This document shows, in pieces, positions 26,223-35,816 of a DNA stretch of 64,000 nucleotides (the first letter of the stretch is position 1; each line of letters begins with the position of its first letter). This DNA is from Mycobacterium kansasii ATCC 12478 (GTDB taxonomy: Bacteria; Actinomycetota; Actinomycetes; Mycobacteriales; Mycobacteriaceae). The DNA lies in the NCBI RefSeq assembly GCF_000157895.3, contig NC_022663.1:3720001-3784000 (forward strand). Direction: 5' to 3'. The notes beneath the pieces were generated by a model, which saw nothing but the letters and a program-made list of their open reading frames with translations, was not told the origin of the DNA and made no database searches. Made by a program: the position numbers and the translations under genes.

Positions 26223-27719
26223 GTGAACAGGTGGCCCCGGCGACGCGCGCGAAGTATCAGAGCGATCACCCGGGGCCTGGGCAGCCTCGATCGGGAACTG
26301 TTCGGGGTGATTGCCGAGGCGCAGACTCCGCTGCTCGACTCGGTGATGCCGCCGCTGACCCGCGCGGCCGATCACTCCAAGTTGTGGTTCGCCATCGCCG
26401 CGGGCCTGCTCGCCACGAAAAGGCCTGCGGCGCAGCGCGGCGCGGTACGCGGCGTCGTGACGCTGGGAGTCACCAGCTTGGTGACCAACCAGGTCGCCAA
26501 GCGAATCCGCCGGCGCCCGCGTCCCCTCGACGACTCGGTACCGCTGGTCCGACGAGTGCGTCGGCGCCCCACATCCAATTCACTGCCGTCCGGGCATTCG
26601 GCCAGTGCGGCCGCGTTCGCTGTCGGGGTCGGGCTGGAGAATCCGCCGCTGGGGTTCGCCCTGGCATTGCTGGCCGGCCTGGTGGGTTTGTCCCGGGTGG
26701 CGACCGGAGCGCATTACCCGGGCGATGTCCTCGCCGGATTCGGCATCGGCGCCGGCATCGCCGTGCTGGGCGGGCGGCTGGTGCCACCGATCGTCGAGAC
26801 GACGTTGCCGACTACCGAACCGCTCCGGATCGAGACCCCGCCACGACCCGCCGGCGCCGGAGTCGTCCTGGTCATCAACCCGGCATCGGGCGGCGGCAAT
26901 GGAGCCCGGGTGCTCGACGAGATCCGTGCCGAGCTGCCGCGAGCCGAGATCGTCGAGCTGGGTTCCGACGACGACCCGGAACAGGTCCTGCGTGCCGTGG
27001 CCGGGCGCGCCGAGGTGCTGGCGGTCGGCGGGGGAGATGGCACGGTGTCCACCGCCGCGGCGGTCGCTTACGATGCCGGGCTCCCGCTGGCGGTGTTTCC
27101 GGCCGGGACGTTCAACCATTTCGCCAAGGACATCGGGTGCGACACCGTGGCCAAGACCGTCGAGGCGATCCGGACCGGCAGCGTGGCCTGCGTCGACCTG
27201 GTGTGCCTCAACGAAAGCCGGATGGTGGTCAACAACGCCAGCATCGGCGCGTACCCCACCTTCGTCCAGCACCGCGAAAAGCTGGAAAGGCGCATCGGCA
27301 AACTGCTGGCCAGCATCTACGCCACGTTGCACACGCTGCGCCACGACCAGCCCGTGCGCATCCGCTACGACAACAAGACCGCGCACACGTCGTTGTTCTT
27401 CCTGGGCAACTCGGTGTACTTGCCCACCGGATTCGCCCCGGCGCGGCGTACCCGCATGGATGACGGCCTGATCGACGTCCGTATCCTCGAAACCGGCCGG
27501 CGACTGGCGACCGTGCGGATTCTGGGCGCGCTGGCGCTGGGCCGTCTGCAACGCAGCCCGCTCTACCACGAACTGCAAGTGCCGGAGTTCAGTTTCACAG
27601 TCGTTGACGGTCCCACCGTCGTCGCACACGACGGCGAAGTCGGCGAGGAATACGACAAGGCCAGCTTCAGCGCCAAGTATCGGGTGCTGCCGGTATTTCG
27701 CCCGCTTCCGTCGAATTGA
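26223..27719 (+). CDS. PAP2 phosphatase fused to a diacylglycerol/lipid kinase
   Basis: This 498-residue protein joins two lipid enzymes. Residues ~1-195 are a membrane PAP2 phosphatase with KRIRRRPRP, SNSLPSGHSASAAA and SRVATGAHYPGDVLAG. Residues ~215-498 are a diacylglycerol/sphingosine-kinase-type catalytic domain with VVLVINPASGGGNGARV, AVGGGDGTVSTAAAVAYD and LPLAVFPAGTFNHFAKD. Phosphatase and kinase on one chain suggest turnover of the same lipid phosphate, although their substrates may differ. It starts at GTG 26223. It opens the accessory stretch after the last Rv0316-type gene. Confidence 0.87.
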   Translation: MNRWPRRRARSIRAITRGLGSLDRELFGVIAEAQTPLLDSVMPPLTRAADHSKLWFAIAAGLLATKRPAAQRGAVRGVVTLGVTSLVTNQVAKRIRRRPRPLDDSVPLVRRVRRRPTSNSLPSGHSASAAAFAVGVGLENPPLGFALALLAGLVGLSRVATGAHYPGDVLAGFGIGAGIAVLGGRLVPPIVETTLPTTEPLRIETPPRPAGAGVVLVINPASGGGNGARVLDEIRAELPRAEIVELGSDDDPEQVLRAVAGRAEVLAVGGGDGTVSTAAAVAYDAGLPLAVFPAGTFNHFAKDIGCDTVAKTVEAIRTGSVACVDLVCLNESRMVVNNASIGAYPTFVQHREKLERRIGKLLASIYATLHTLRHDQPVRIRYDNKTAHTSLFFLGNSVYLPTGFAPARRTRMDDGLIDVRILETGRRLATVRILGALALGRLQRSPLYHELQVPEFSFTVVDGPTVVAHDGEVGEEYDKASFSAKYRVLPVFRPLPSN

Positions 27720-27755
27720 CCTCGGTGACCGAAAACACCGACCTACCATGTGCCA

Positions 27756-29648
27756 ATGCCGCTCGCGGTGGGCGAGGTGTTCGCGGGATACACCATCCTG
27801 CGGGTGTTGGGCGCGGGCGCCATGGGCACGGTATACCTGGCCCAGCATCCGCGGTTGCCGCGCCGCGACGCACTCAAGGTGCTCCCGGCTGAGCTCACCG
27901 CCGACCCGCAGTACCGGGCCAGGTTCGTCCGTGAGGCCGAGATCGCCGCCAGCCTTTGGCATCCCAACATCCTCGGCATCCACGACCGCGGCGAGTCCGG
28001 CGGCCAGTTCTGGATTTCCATGGACTTCGTCGCGGGCACCGATGCGGCCAAACTGCTCCGCGACCGCTATCCGCGCGGCATGCCGCTGGAGCTGGCGGCG
28101 CCGATCATCACCGCGGTGGGATCGGCATTGGATTACGCACACCAGCGCGGTCTGCTGCATCGCGACGTCAAACCGGCCAACATCCTGATCGCCGATCCCG
28201 GGTCGGAGACCCAACGAGTGTTCCTAGCGGACTTCGGCATTGCCCGGCCGGTCGACGACACCGCTGGTCTGACCGCCACCAACTTCGCCATCGGCACGGT
28301 CGCCTACGCCGCGCCCGAGCAGCTCATGGGTGAGCCGATCGACGGGCGCGCCGATCAATATGCGTTGGCCTGCACGGCTTTCCACATGCTCAGCGGCACC
28401 CAGCCCTACGAGTCGCCCAGCGCCGCGGCCGTCATCACCAAACATGTGATGGCCCCGCCACCGCCGATCGGCGAGCGCCGCCCCGAACTGGCGCGCCTGG
28501 ACCCGGTATTCGCCAGGGCGATGGCGAAAAAGCCGGCCGAGCGGTTCGCCCATTGCCGCGACTTCACCGAGCAGCTAGCGCCCGGTTGCGCGCCGACGCT
28601 TGCCGGCTCCGGGCCGAGTGGCCAGGACACCCAGCTAGCGCCGACACGTGCAGCGTTTGCGCCACCGAGCCCAGGGCCCGTCGGCAAGCCCCCGGCACGG
28701 CGCAACCGGATCCTGGTCGCCGCGCTGGCTGCCGTGGCGGTGCTCGGCGCGGCCGGCGTCCTAGCGGCCGTCGAGCTATCCGGTGACCAGAGCCGCAGTC
28801 CCGCAAGCGCGCCGCCGAGCGCGGCGGCGCTTAGTGCTGGTCCGTTCACCGGGACCTACCGGGGCGACTACGACGCGGCCACCGGCCCCGGGCTGGATGG
28901 CCTGCCCATCCCCGGTGCGACGGCCTCGACGACCACCTGGGGGGTGCGCTCGGTGTGCCGCCCCACCGGCTGCCTGGCGACGGCGGCACGCCTGGGCGGC
29001 GAGACCACCTCGTTGCCGACGATGGTGTTCGACGACGTCGGCGGACACTGGGTGGCGGTGGGTCTCACCACGGCCACATGCCAGGACGCCAACGCCGAAT
29101 TCTGGGTGGTCTTGATACTGCAACCGCGGCCTGACGGCACACTGTCCGGCGAATTCAGCAAGACCAGCGCCAACGGGTGCGCGATCAAGAAGGCGGTGAC
29201 CTTCACCCGGACCGGAGACGTCGACGTCGGCGCCGTGTCCGATCCGGCGAGCCAGGCGCCGCGCGTGGTGTCGCCCGCCGAGGCACTGCACGGCCGCTAC
29301 CGCGACACGGTCAAATGGGCCAACGGCGCGACACCCAACCAATACGACTGGGCCGTCCGCACCGACTGTCTGCGCACCGGCGAGCGGTGCATGAGCTTTT
29401 TCCACGCGCCACCGGACGGCTCCAAGCCGCTGGTGTTCAGCAGCAGGAGCTGGATCCTGGCGACCGAGCGGGAAGCGACGTGCGCCGGCGGCGGCACCAC
29501 GCCGGTCAAAGACACCGCGGAGTTCACCCTGCCCCAGCCGCCGCAGGATCCGATTATGCTGCTCACCGCGCACGGTCATCACGAACAGACCAAGTCGTGC
29601 ATCCTCAGCATCGAGTTCGACGAAAGATTCGAGCGCACCGGCGATTAG
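27756..29648 (+). CDS. PknF-like transmembrane Ser/Thr protein kinase
   Basis: This 630-residue receptor-type kinase has residues ~10-275 as a complete kinase: GAGAMGTVYLA glycine loop, DALKVLP Lys, HRDVKPANIL catalytic loop, ADFGIARP and YAAPEQLMG. The sequence is close to M. tuberculosis PknF (start MPLAVGEVFAGYTI). A single helix (NRILVAALAAVAVLGAAGVLAAV) separates an outer domain of ~300 residues with several Cys pairs (VCRPTGC, DCLRTGERC) that could sense a ligand. ATG 27756 is preferred to GTG 27750. No obvious substrate or phosphatase gene lies next to it. Confidence 0.9.
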   Translation: MPLAVGEVFAGYTILRVLGAGAMGTVYLAQHPRLPRRDALKVLPAELTADPQYRARFVREAEIAASLWHPNILGIHDRGESGGQFWISMDFVAGTDAAKLLRDRYPRGMPLELAAPIITAVGSALDYAHQRGLLHRDVKPANILIADPGSETQRVFLADFGIARPVDDTAGLTATNFAIGTVAYAAPEQLMGEPIDGRADQYALACTAFHMLSGTQPYESPSAAAVITKHVMAPPPPIGERRPELARLDPVFARAMAKKPAERFAHCRDFTEQLAPGCAPTLAGSGPSGQDTQLAPTRAAFAPPSPGPVGKPPARRNRILVAALAAVAVLGAAGVLAAVELSGDQSRSPASAPPSAAALSAGPFTGTYRGDYDAATGPGLDGLPIPGATASTTTWGVRSVCRPTGCLATAARLGGETTSLPTMVFDDVGGHWVAVGLTTATCQDANAEFWVVLILQPRPDGTLSGEFSKTSANGCAIKKAVTFTRTGDVDVGAVSDPASQAPRVVSPAEALHGRYRDTVKWANGATPNQYDWAVRTDCLRTGERCMSFFHAPPDGSKPLVFSSRSWILATEREATCAGGGTTPVKDTAEFTLPQPPQDPIMLLTAHGHHEQTKSCILSIEFDERFERTGD

Positions 29649-30816
29649 CGATTAGCCTCGGCGATCGGCCTTTGGTGGTCACGCCTTGTCGGCTCACGCA
29701 GCTGCGCGTAGCGTTTCAGCGTCTGGGCTCGGGGTTTTCGGAGTATGCGTCGGTGGGCGGCCGGTTCCGCGGGGTGGCCGTGACGATCTGCTCAATGCCC
29801 GTGCGGGTTGCCGGGCGCGTCGAGTCACAGATCGCGCTGCTGCAGGCGACGAGGACGACGCTGACGTAACTGCGATTTCCCTATCAGCCGCACCAGTCTC
29901 ATCAGCCTCCAGGGGCTGGGGTGTCTCGTGTTGCCCGCCTCACTCGGAAACTTTCATGCTGCTGGTCAACGATGTCCTCGTGCGCAGCGTTGGCTGCCTG
30001 GCTCTGCTTTCGGCACACCTTGGCTCGGTTTTCAGCACGCCGACACCGCACCGTCGCTCAAACCTCTTGTGGTGGCAGGCGTATGGGGATGTCTCCCGGT
30101 GCATCACCGAATCGGCTGTCATGCTGTCGTATCGAGTGTGCGCTCAGGGCTTTGACTGTGTATGTAGGGCGGGAACCGCCGCGATCGGCCGCCCTGACGA
30201 CACAGTCGGCGCCGTCAGCGCACACTCGGCGCCGTGAGCGCACACTCGGCGCCGTCAGCGCACACTCGGCGCCGTCAGCGCACACTCGGCGCCGTGAGCG
30301 CACACTCGGCGCCCTCAGCGCACACTCTGGGCCGTCAGCGCACGTCTCGACGCCGTGAGCGCACGTCTCGACGCCGTGAGCGCACGCTCGACGCCGTGAG
30401 CGCACACTCGATGCCGTCAGCCGCTGACCCAACCGCAAGCACGCGATTTGCACCTTCCCGCGCCGGGGCGCAGCCCATGACCGCTCTGAGCGAAAATTCG
30501 TTGCGCGCCTTAATTAGTCGCGCGTAGGCGGGCAAATTGTGCATCGGGCCGGGCGGAGATCACTGTGAAAGAGGTGACGGCCGGAACCAGACTCCGCTGA
30601 GCCCGCCGGCTAGGCCAGCAGCGTCCTTGCTTGTGGCCCGAGGTGGCTCGCGTGAATCCCGGATCGCCGATCTGTCACAGCCCATTCGTCCGCCGCGATA
30701 CCGACACCCGCGAGACGGACCCATCCGTGCTCGCTGTAAGAACGTCCATCACGTACCGCACCAATCCCTGCGTGATCTCGGCGCATCAGCGTTGGTAACA
30801 GATCGGCCCGACCTCA
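29649..30816. other. Gene-poor interval with expanded repeat
   Basis: No reading frame in these ~1,170 bases looks like a real protein. Frames across 30129-30527 are translations of the tandem repeat. The segment 29660-29870 has coding-like composition without recognisable content and may be a decayed gene. Confidence 0.5.
30129..30422 (+). repeat. Dispersed intergenic repeat, long copy with 20-bp tandem array
   Basis: A head of about 70 bases (GTATCGAGTGTGCG, GGCTTTGA, TGTAGGGCGGGA) is followed from 30201 by about eleven tandem units of 20-21 bases, consensus CACACTCGGCGCCGTCAGCG. The first seven units keep CACACTCGGCGCC; later ones drift to CACGTCTCGACGCC. The head contains the inverse of the unit (GAGTGTGCG). 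There are no unique spacers, so it is not a CRISPR array. Confidence 0.85.
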
Positions 30817-31242
30817 TTAACACGCGGTGATGATTTCGAACCTCGCGCTCGATCGTTCGCCGGGCTTATCGTGATACCACCCAACGGCGGTACCGACCAC
30901 CTTGAAAGTCCCATTCCGAAAGCTGGCCTGTGCCGCACCGGTAATATCTTGCCCGAAGGTGCCGGTGAAACCGCCGATGTTGTTGATTTGCACCAATTTT
31001 GCGACAATGTCTCCCCCGGTTTCTACTTGCGCGGTGAGGCCGGGATCGTCCGTAAGTGTCTTCAAGGTCCAAAGCCAGCGTACCTGCGTGCAATCGACCA
31101 GGTGATGACCAGTGTCGCTACCGTTGATGAGCACTTTGATGGTGCGGGCCTCCACCCCCGCGTGGGATTCCGACGAGCATCCGGTTATGACAGCGGCAAT
31201 GACCGATACTGCCGCCGTGGCGTTGACGACTCGGTTATGCAC
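30817..31242 (-). CDS. LpqH-like (19 kDa antigen family) lipoprotein
   Basis: This 141-residue lipoprotein has a signal sequence VSVIAAVITGCSS with a good lipobox (ITGC) at residue ~22. The mature part fits the LpqH/LppE family: IKVLINGSDTG, HLVDCTQVRW with a conserved Cys, VGTAVGWYHDKPGERS and the C-terminal FEIITAC. Family members are surface lipoproteins of unclear biochemical role that signal through TLR2. I chose GTG 31242 because GGAG precedes it; longer starts add residues before the signal sequence. The GC content looks lower than in neighbouring genes, hinting at transfer. Confidence 0.78.
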   Translation of the reverse strand: MHNRVVNATAAVSVIAAVITGCSSESHAGVEARTIKVLINGSDTGHHLVDCTQVRWLWTLKTLTDDPGLTAQVETGGDIVAKLVQINNIGGFTGTFGQDITGAAQASFRNGTFKVVGTAVGWYHDKPGERSSARFEIITAC

Positions 31243-31538
31243 CGTAGCTCCAACCTTTCCCGTGACTACGACACGCAGTTTGCTCACGGCATGCGGCGGC
31301 GCAGCCAGGTACTTCCGGGTCAGGTCAGACCACGCACGCCGATGCATGAGCCGCCGCCCTTGTTGAGGGACTTCCTTCCCTTCCACGCAGGCGTAACCAC
31401 GGAAATCCCGGCCAAAACCCCGGAGTAGGTATCAATTCGACAACGATTGAGGACTCGCTGCTGCAGGGGGCGCCATGCGAATGAGTCGATCGGCCCCCGG
31501 CGTCGTGGGCCAGGTGAGCGCTCGAAGTGTCGAGGTTG

Positions 31539-31880
31539 TCATGGCCGTGGTGCGCGCTTGAACCACGCTGTCAGCGCCACTGCCATGATGACCGCAAGCG
31601 CTCCGGCCGTGGCCAGGCTGATCGTCCAGATCCGTCGATCCTCGATCTCCATCTGACACAGCCTCGTGTAATTGATGTCCGCAACAACCTTGCCGCCCAT
31701 CGGCACATTGGCCGGGGTCCGGTCGTCTCTGCCTCTGGCGGCGGAGAGATCGGGGGCCAAGGCGCTTCCGCACCCGACGGTGTCCAATCCCGGCGAAACC
31801 GACACCGGAGCCAGCAGCCCCACCAAACTCACCAGCAACGCCACCACACCCGCGAAAAGCAGTATTCGTCGTATAACCAT
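31539..31880 (-). CDS. Small two-helix membrane protein
   Basis: This 113-residue protein has an N-terminal helix (ILLFAGVVALLVSLVGLLAPV), an outer loop of ~55 residues with two Cys (VGCGSALAPDLSAAR and YTRLCQMEIEDRR), and a second helix (WTISLATAGALAVIMAVALTAW). The Cys pair probably forms a disulfide in the loop. I recall similar small proteins in other mycobacteria, but no function. It is co-directional with the LpqH-like gene, 296 bases upstream of it. Confidence 0.7.
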   Translation of the reverse strand: MVIRRILLFAGVVALLVSLVGLLAPVSVSPGLDTVGCGSALAPDLSAARGRDDRTPANVPMGGKVVADINYTRLCQMEIEDRRIWTISLATAGALAVIMAVALTAWFKRAPRP

Positions 31881-33297
31881 GTCTCGGTCATACCCATTGG
31901 TGCGCTGATCATTCCACGGTCAGCGGAACGCCGTTGCTCGGTCCGATCGGTCTTCGGGGCTCGAAGGCCAGCGACGGCATGGCGAAAGACCCCGCTTGAC
32001 GCGCTGCGGGGTTCGTCAATCAGGTGGAAATCGCTGTCCAGTTCGCGGGCCGAACCGGCTGGTTGGAGCCTGTCGACGACATCTGAATTTTGCCCTGGCG
32101 ACAAGCTGGGTTCTAGTCGACCTCGCGACAGCGATGGTCAGCACGCCCGCAGCGGCGGCTGGCCCGATATCGCGGCGCGAGGCCGATCGTGCCACACCGG
32201 CCGCGGTCCGGCGTCAACAGCGATGACATTCTATGTTTGCCCTGCTAGATAGGGGGTAAACATAGTGTTTCGGTACAGTATTCGGTCGCGCCGGTCAAGC
32301 GGGTGAGATCGGGCTTGGAGAGCGGCCGATGGCGGGTCCAGCTCGGGCGGGCCCACCATCAGCGCGGATGACGGCGGTGAGCCCGGCGCAGATTGATTCG
32401 CCGCCCAGCTGCCAGCCTCACCCGATAAACCCTGCTGTTGCAAGCCAACTCGCCGGTATAAGTCGACGGGGCCGCAGGTGGAGATGCTCTCCGGCAACCA
32501 ACCGTCGAAGGCAGTTCCCGAAATACCCGCACCAGCGCCCATTCCGGGTTCCATCGCTGCGGCATCGTTTCGCCGGCGAATATCAGATGGCGAACAACTT
32601 GGGACGGTCTTGATCGGCGTTGTTTGTGGGTGCGTGCTGGCCAGTGCCGGTTCCGGCCGGCGACAAGGGTCGGTGCTGGTTGCTTGGCGGTCATGTTCTT
32701 TTCTGTCTCCTCGTGCCCGGAGCAGATCATCTGGGGCGGAACACTTTCCGGCGCCTCCGATCAAGCCGCCGATTCCGTTCGATCTGGTCCGCCGGTTGCG
32801 AGGGCTGGACCCGTCCCCTGCCGCTACAGTAGAAGAGGATACGTGTCCGGCCCCGCGGGGACCGTTTATCGCTATCCATTTTCCTCGCGCAGTGAAGCCA
32901 ATGCTGCTTTGCGATTCAGATGTCCCACCACCTGGTTGGGCTGCCCGGTTTGGTCGCTGGTCCGTTGTGGCATCAGGTGCACGAGAACCAAGGAGGCACT
33001 CGGAAAATGATTGGCCGCTGCAGCTACCGCGTCGTTTGGCCTTCGAAGTACCGCAATAACATTGGACGCTGGTGCTTCCCATCCAAGGCAAAACCGGAAA
33101 TTCGATGCACCGAGGGTGTGACATCGCCACCGGCAAGCCCATGTCCCACGGTCATTCAAGTGCACGGGCTTCGGCTCGCGCCCTAGCGAGTTCTCATGAA
33201 TGGCCGGTAGTACCTCGGTGGCGAACACGCTGCTGACGCAGAACGCAATTGTGAATCTCATGAGTTAGCAGCGCCGGTAAACATAGCGGTGTACGGG
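31881..33297. other. Gene-poor interval
   Basis: No frame in these ~1,400 bases gives a protein I can support. A 129-codon frame on the minus strand at 32872-33261 begins with a signal-like segment (MRFTIAFCVSSVFATEVLP) but then loses plausible composition, so it may be a decayed exported protein. Composition is less GC-biased than the flanks. Confidence 0.45.
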
Positions 33298-34629
33298 CTA
33301 GGTGGTGACCCGGTACACCTCGACCGCCTCGGGTAGGCCCTTGAGGCGTTGTGGCCCAAGGCTTTCGAAGCTCAGGCCCGATCCGGCGGAAAGATCGCGG
33401 ACGGTTCGGCTGGCCACCACTTCACCTGCGCCCGCCAACGCGCCGACGCGGGCACCGGTGTGCACGGCCATGCCGCTCCACTCCTCGCCGCGCCGTTCGC
33501 ACTCACCGACGTGGACGCCGGCTCGGATCTGGATGCCGCGGGTGGCCAGCGTCGGGACCAGATCCAAGGCGCACCGAACCGCCTTCGTCGGCCCGTCGAA
33601 GAGCGCAAAGATCCCGTCTCCGGTGTGCTTGGCGCGGTGACCGCCGTACTTCGCCAATAGCCAGTCGACCGCCCTGTCGTGCGCATCGAGCTGATGACGC
33701 CAGTGGGCATCACCGGTGGCGCTGAGTTGTTCTGTGGAGCCGACGATGTCGGTGAACATGACGGCTTTCAGGATTCGCTCGTCGGGTCGTTCGCTTGGCT
33801 TTTCGCAGACGAACTCCACGACCGACGGCACAAAGTCGGCGATGATGTCGAAGGGGCTGTGGGGACCCGGCGGCAGCGGCTGAAAATGCGCCTCCGGAAT
33901 GGCGGCGGCCAGGGCCGCGGCCGCCTCGATGGGCACCAACCGATCGCCAGGTCGGGCGAAAACCAGGGTCGGTGCCCGCACCAAGCCCAGGACGCTGCGG
34001 ACGTCGATCTCCATGAAGGCTTTCCACCACAGTTTGGCCATTGTCGGACTCGCTATAGCGCGCTGGAGCTTGCCGAACATTGCTCGCACCCCGGATGTGT
34101 CGGCCGTCGCACTATAGAACAGATCGGCCAGTGCGCCCTCTCCCCAACGGTCGTCGATCTCGTCGAGCTGCGACTCGATCTCGGCGGGCGTGAACCCCCA
34201 CGGGAAGTCGGGGAGCTCTTGGGAATACCGCGCCGCAGTGCCGTAAAGAACAAGGGACGCAACCCGTTCCGGGTGGGTGGCGGCGAATAACACGCTGACC
34301 GATCCGCCCTCGCTGGTGCCCAGGAATGCTGCCCGGCCGGCCCCGGCGGCATCCAGGATGGCTCGCACATCGTCGATCCGCTGGTCCAGCGATAACGGCT
34401 GGGTCGACGGGTCCGACAGGCCCGTCCCCCGTCTGTCCCAAACGATCAACCGGGTCGACTGCGAAACCCGGTCGATGAACTCCGCATACGGGCTACCGGG
34501 TTCGTCAATCGTGTCGACGTTGCTCAGCACCCATCCGGACACCCAGATGAGAAACGGGCCAGTATCGCCGAATACCCGGTAGGCCAACCGCACGTCCCCG
34601 TTGCGGGCGTAGCGCAGTGGCGCAGTCAC
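33298..34629 (-). CDS. Alpha/beta hydrolase-class III adenylate cyclase fusion (LipJ type)
   Basis: This 443-residue two-domain protein has residues ~1-275 as an alpha/beta hydrolase with LIVWDRRGTGLSDPS and the nucleophile elbow LGTSEGGSVSVL. Residues ~285-443 are a class III nucleotide cyclase with MFTDIVGSTEQL (first metal Asp) and HTGDGIFALFDGP (second Asp). This is the layout of M. tuberculosis Rv1900c (LipJ). It probably makes cAMP, perhaps controlled by a ligand of the hydrolase domain. It starts at GTG 34629. It is tail-facing to the gene-poor stretch and shows no operon partner. Confidence 0.88.
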   Translation of the reverse strand: MTAPLRYARNGDVRLAYRVFGDTGPFLIWVSGWVLSNVDTIDEPGSPYAEFIDRVSQSTRLIVWDRRGTGLSDPSTQPLSLDQRIDDVRAILDAAGAGRAAFLGTSEGGSVSVLFAATHPERVASLVLYGTAARYSQELPDFPWGFTPAEIESQLDEIDDRWGEGALADLFYSATADTSGVRAMFGKLQRAIASPTMAKLWWKAFMEIDVRSVLGLVRAPTLVFARPGDRLVPIEAAAALAAAIPEAHFQPLPPGPHSPFDIIADFVPSVVEFVCEKPSERPDERILKAVMFTDIVGSTEQLSATGDAHWRHQLDAHDRAVDWLLAKYGGHRAKHTGDGIFALFDGPTKAVRCALDLVPTLATRGIQIRAGVHVGECERRGEEWSGMAVHTGARVGALAGAGEVVASRTVRDLSAGSGLSFESLGPQRLKGLPEAVEVYRVTT

Positions 34630-34715
34630 GTCAACATCCTGGCATCAGCCGGCGGTCACCGTTGACGCGGCGTCAAGACACCAGGTGTTACCCGGTCGTC
34701 AAACCGGATATCGGG

Positions 34716-35816
34716 TTAGCTCGCGCCCGCCGCAATTACCTGGTCAACCTCGAGTGCCCGGCTGGCCATCTCGGCGTGTGCCTTTTCCAGCGCCTCGGCC
34801 TGATCCTCGTCGGCCTTGATCAGCGCCTCGATGTCGAAGCCGGCCATATCGTGAACACCCATGTCCCGGAAGGCTTTCTGCACCTTGTCGCCCCACAGCC
34901 CGATGTCCTTGACGATGGGCACGATGCGGCTGAACAGGTGGGAGCGGAACTGGATCATCAGCGGCGACCTTTCGACCCATGCGGCGCATTCCTGGACGTC
35001 CATGCCCAGGGTCTCGAAAACCTCCTCGCCGCGGAAGCGGTCGCGCATCAGGTAGCAGGCGTCCACGACGAACTCTTCGCGTTCGTCCCGTTCGGCCTCG
35101 GTCAGCGCGGAGTAGTAATCCTTCAACGAGATCCGGCCGAAAGCGACGTGCCGGGCCTCGTCCTGCATGACGTAGGCCAGCAACTGCTTGGCCAGCGAGT
35201 CCGGCGGCGCCATGTCACGCAGCACCCCGAAGGCGGCGAGCGCGAGCCCCTCGATCAGGACCTGCATCCCGAGGTAGGGCATGTCCCAGCGGGAGTCGCG
35301 CAGGGTGTCGCCCAGCAGCGCGGTCAGGTGCTTGTTGATCGGGTAGACCAGGTCGACCTTGTCCTGCAGGAACCGCGAGAACGCCTCGACGTGCCGGGCC
35401 TCGTCCATGGTCTGGGTGGCCGCGTAGAACTTTGCATCCAGGTCCGGGACGACCTCGACGATCTTGGCGGCGCACACCATCGCGCCCTGCTCGCCGTGCA
35501 GGAACTGCGAGAACTGCCAGGCCTGGAAGTGCTGACGCATCTCGGCGCGACGTGCGTCGTCTGCGGCGTCCCACATCGGGCTGCCGAACAGCGGATGAAA
35601 CTCGTCGGGCAGTCCCACGGGGTTGTGGGGGTCGACGTCTTGCGCCCAGTCGATGCGCGACTGGGCATCCCACTGCTTGTCCTTTCCCTTCTGGTACAGG
35701 GAAAGGAGCCGGGCGCGTCCGTCGTCGTACTCCCAGGTGAAGCGCGCGTCGCCGACGCTGGGGACCTCCCATGAGTAGGGGTCGGGCACGTCCGTGTACT
35801 TGTCCCTGGTGGTCAT
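34716..35816 (-). CDS. Ferritin-like di-iron oxygenase
   Basis: This 366-residue helical protein has two matching iron motifs: an E (HGEQGAM) followed by DEARHVEAF, and IEGLALAAFG followed by DEARHVAFG. That is the E/ExxH pair of ferritin-like di-iron enzymes such as AurF-type N-oxygenases and related carboxylate-bridged proteins. Length and motif spacing do not fit ribonucleotide reductase R2 or R2lox. The substrate is unknown. The upstream region to 35970 separates it from the propeller gene on the same strand. Confidence 0.82.
   Translation of the reverse strand: MTTRDKYTDVPDPYSWEVPSVGDARFTWEYDDGRARLLSLYQKGKDKQWDAQSRIDWAQDVDPHNPVGLPDEFHPLFGSPMWDAADDARRAEMRQHFQAWQFSQFLHGEQGAMVCAAKIVEVVPDLDAKFYAATQTMDEARHVEAFSRFLQDKVDLVYPINKHLTALLGDTLRDSRWDMPYLGMQVLIEGLALAAFGVLRDMAPPDSLAKQLLAYVMQDEARHVAFGRISLKDYYSALTEAERDEREEFVVDACYLMRDRFRGEEVFETLGMDVQECAAWVERSPLMIQFRSHLFSRIVPIVKDIGLWGDKVQKAFRDMGVHDMAGFDIEALIKADEDQAEALEKAHAEMASRALEVDQVIAAGAS

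Noticed and set aside
26219..27463. 414-codon frame in another phase over the PAP2-kinase gene
   Set aside because: It is very rich in Arg and Gly, as expected for a shadow in GC-rich DNA.
30201..30422. CRISPR array
   Set aside because: The units are directly adjacent with no unique spacers and no cas genes are in the window.
30234..30527. Open frame of 97 codons rich in Ser, Ala, His and Arg repeats
   Set aside because: It is a translation of the 20-base tandem array; the array is non-coding in the other copy at 12316-12440 and has no ribosome site.
32231..33142. 303-codon minus-strand frame in the gene-poor interval
   Set aside because: Composition is irregular, no motif is recognisable and no ribosome site is present.
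34716..35816. Ribonucleotide reductase R2 or R2lox
   Set aside because: The E/ExxH motifs are placed as in ferritin-like oxygenases and the length and flanks do not match R2 or R2lox.
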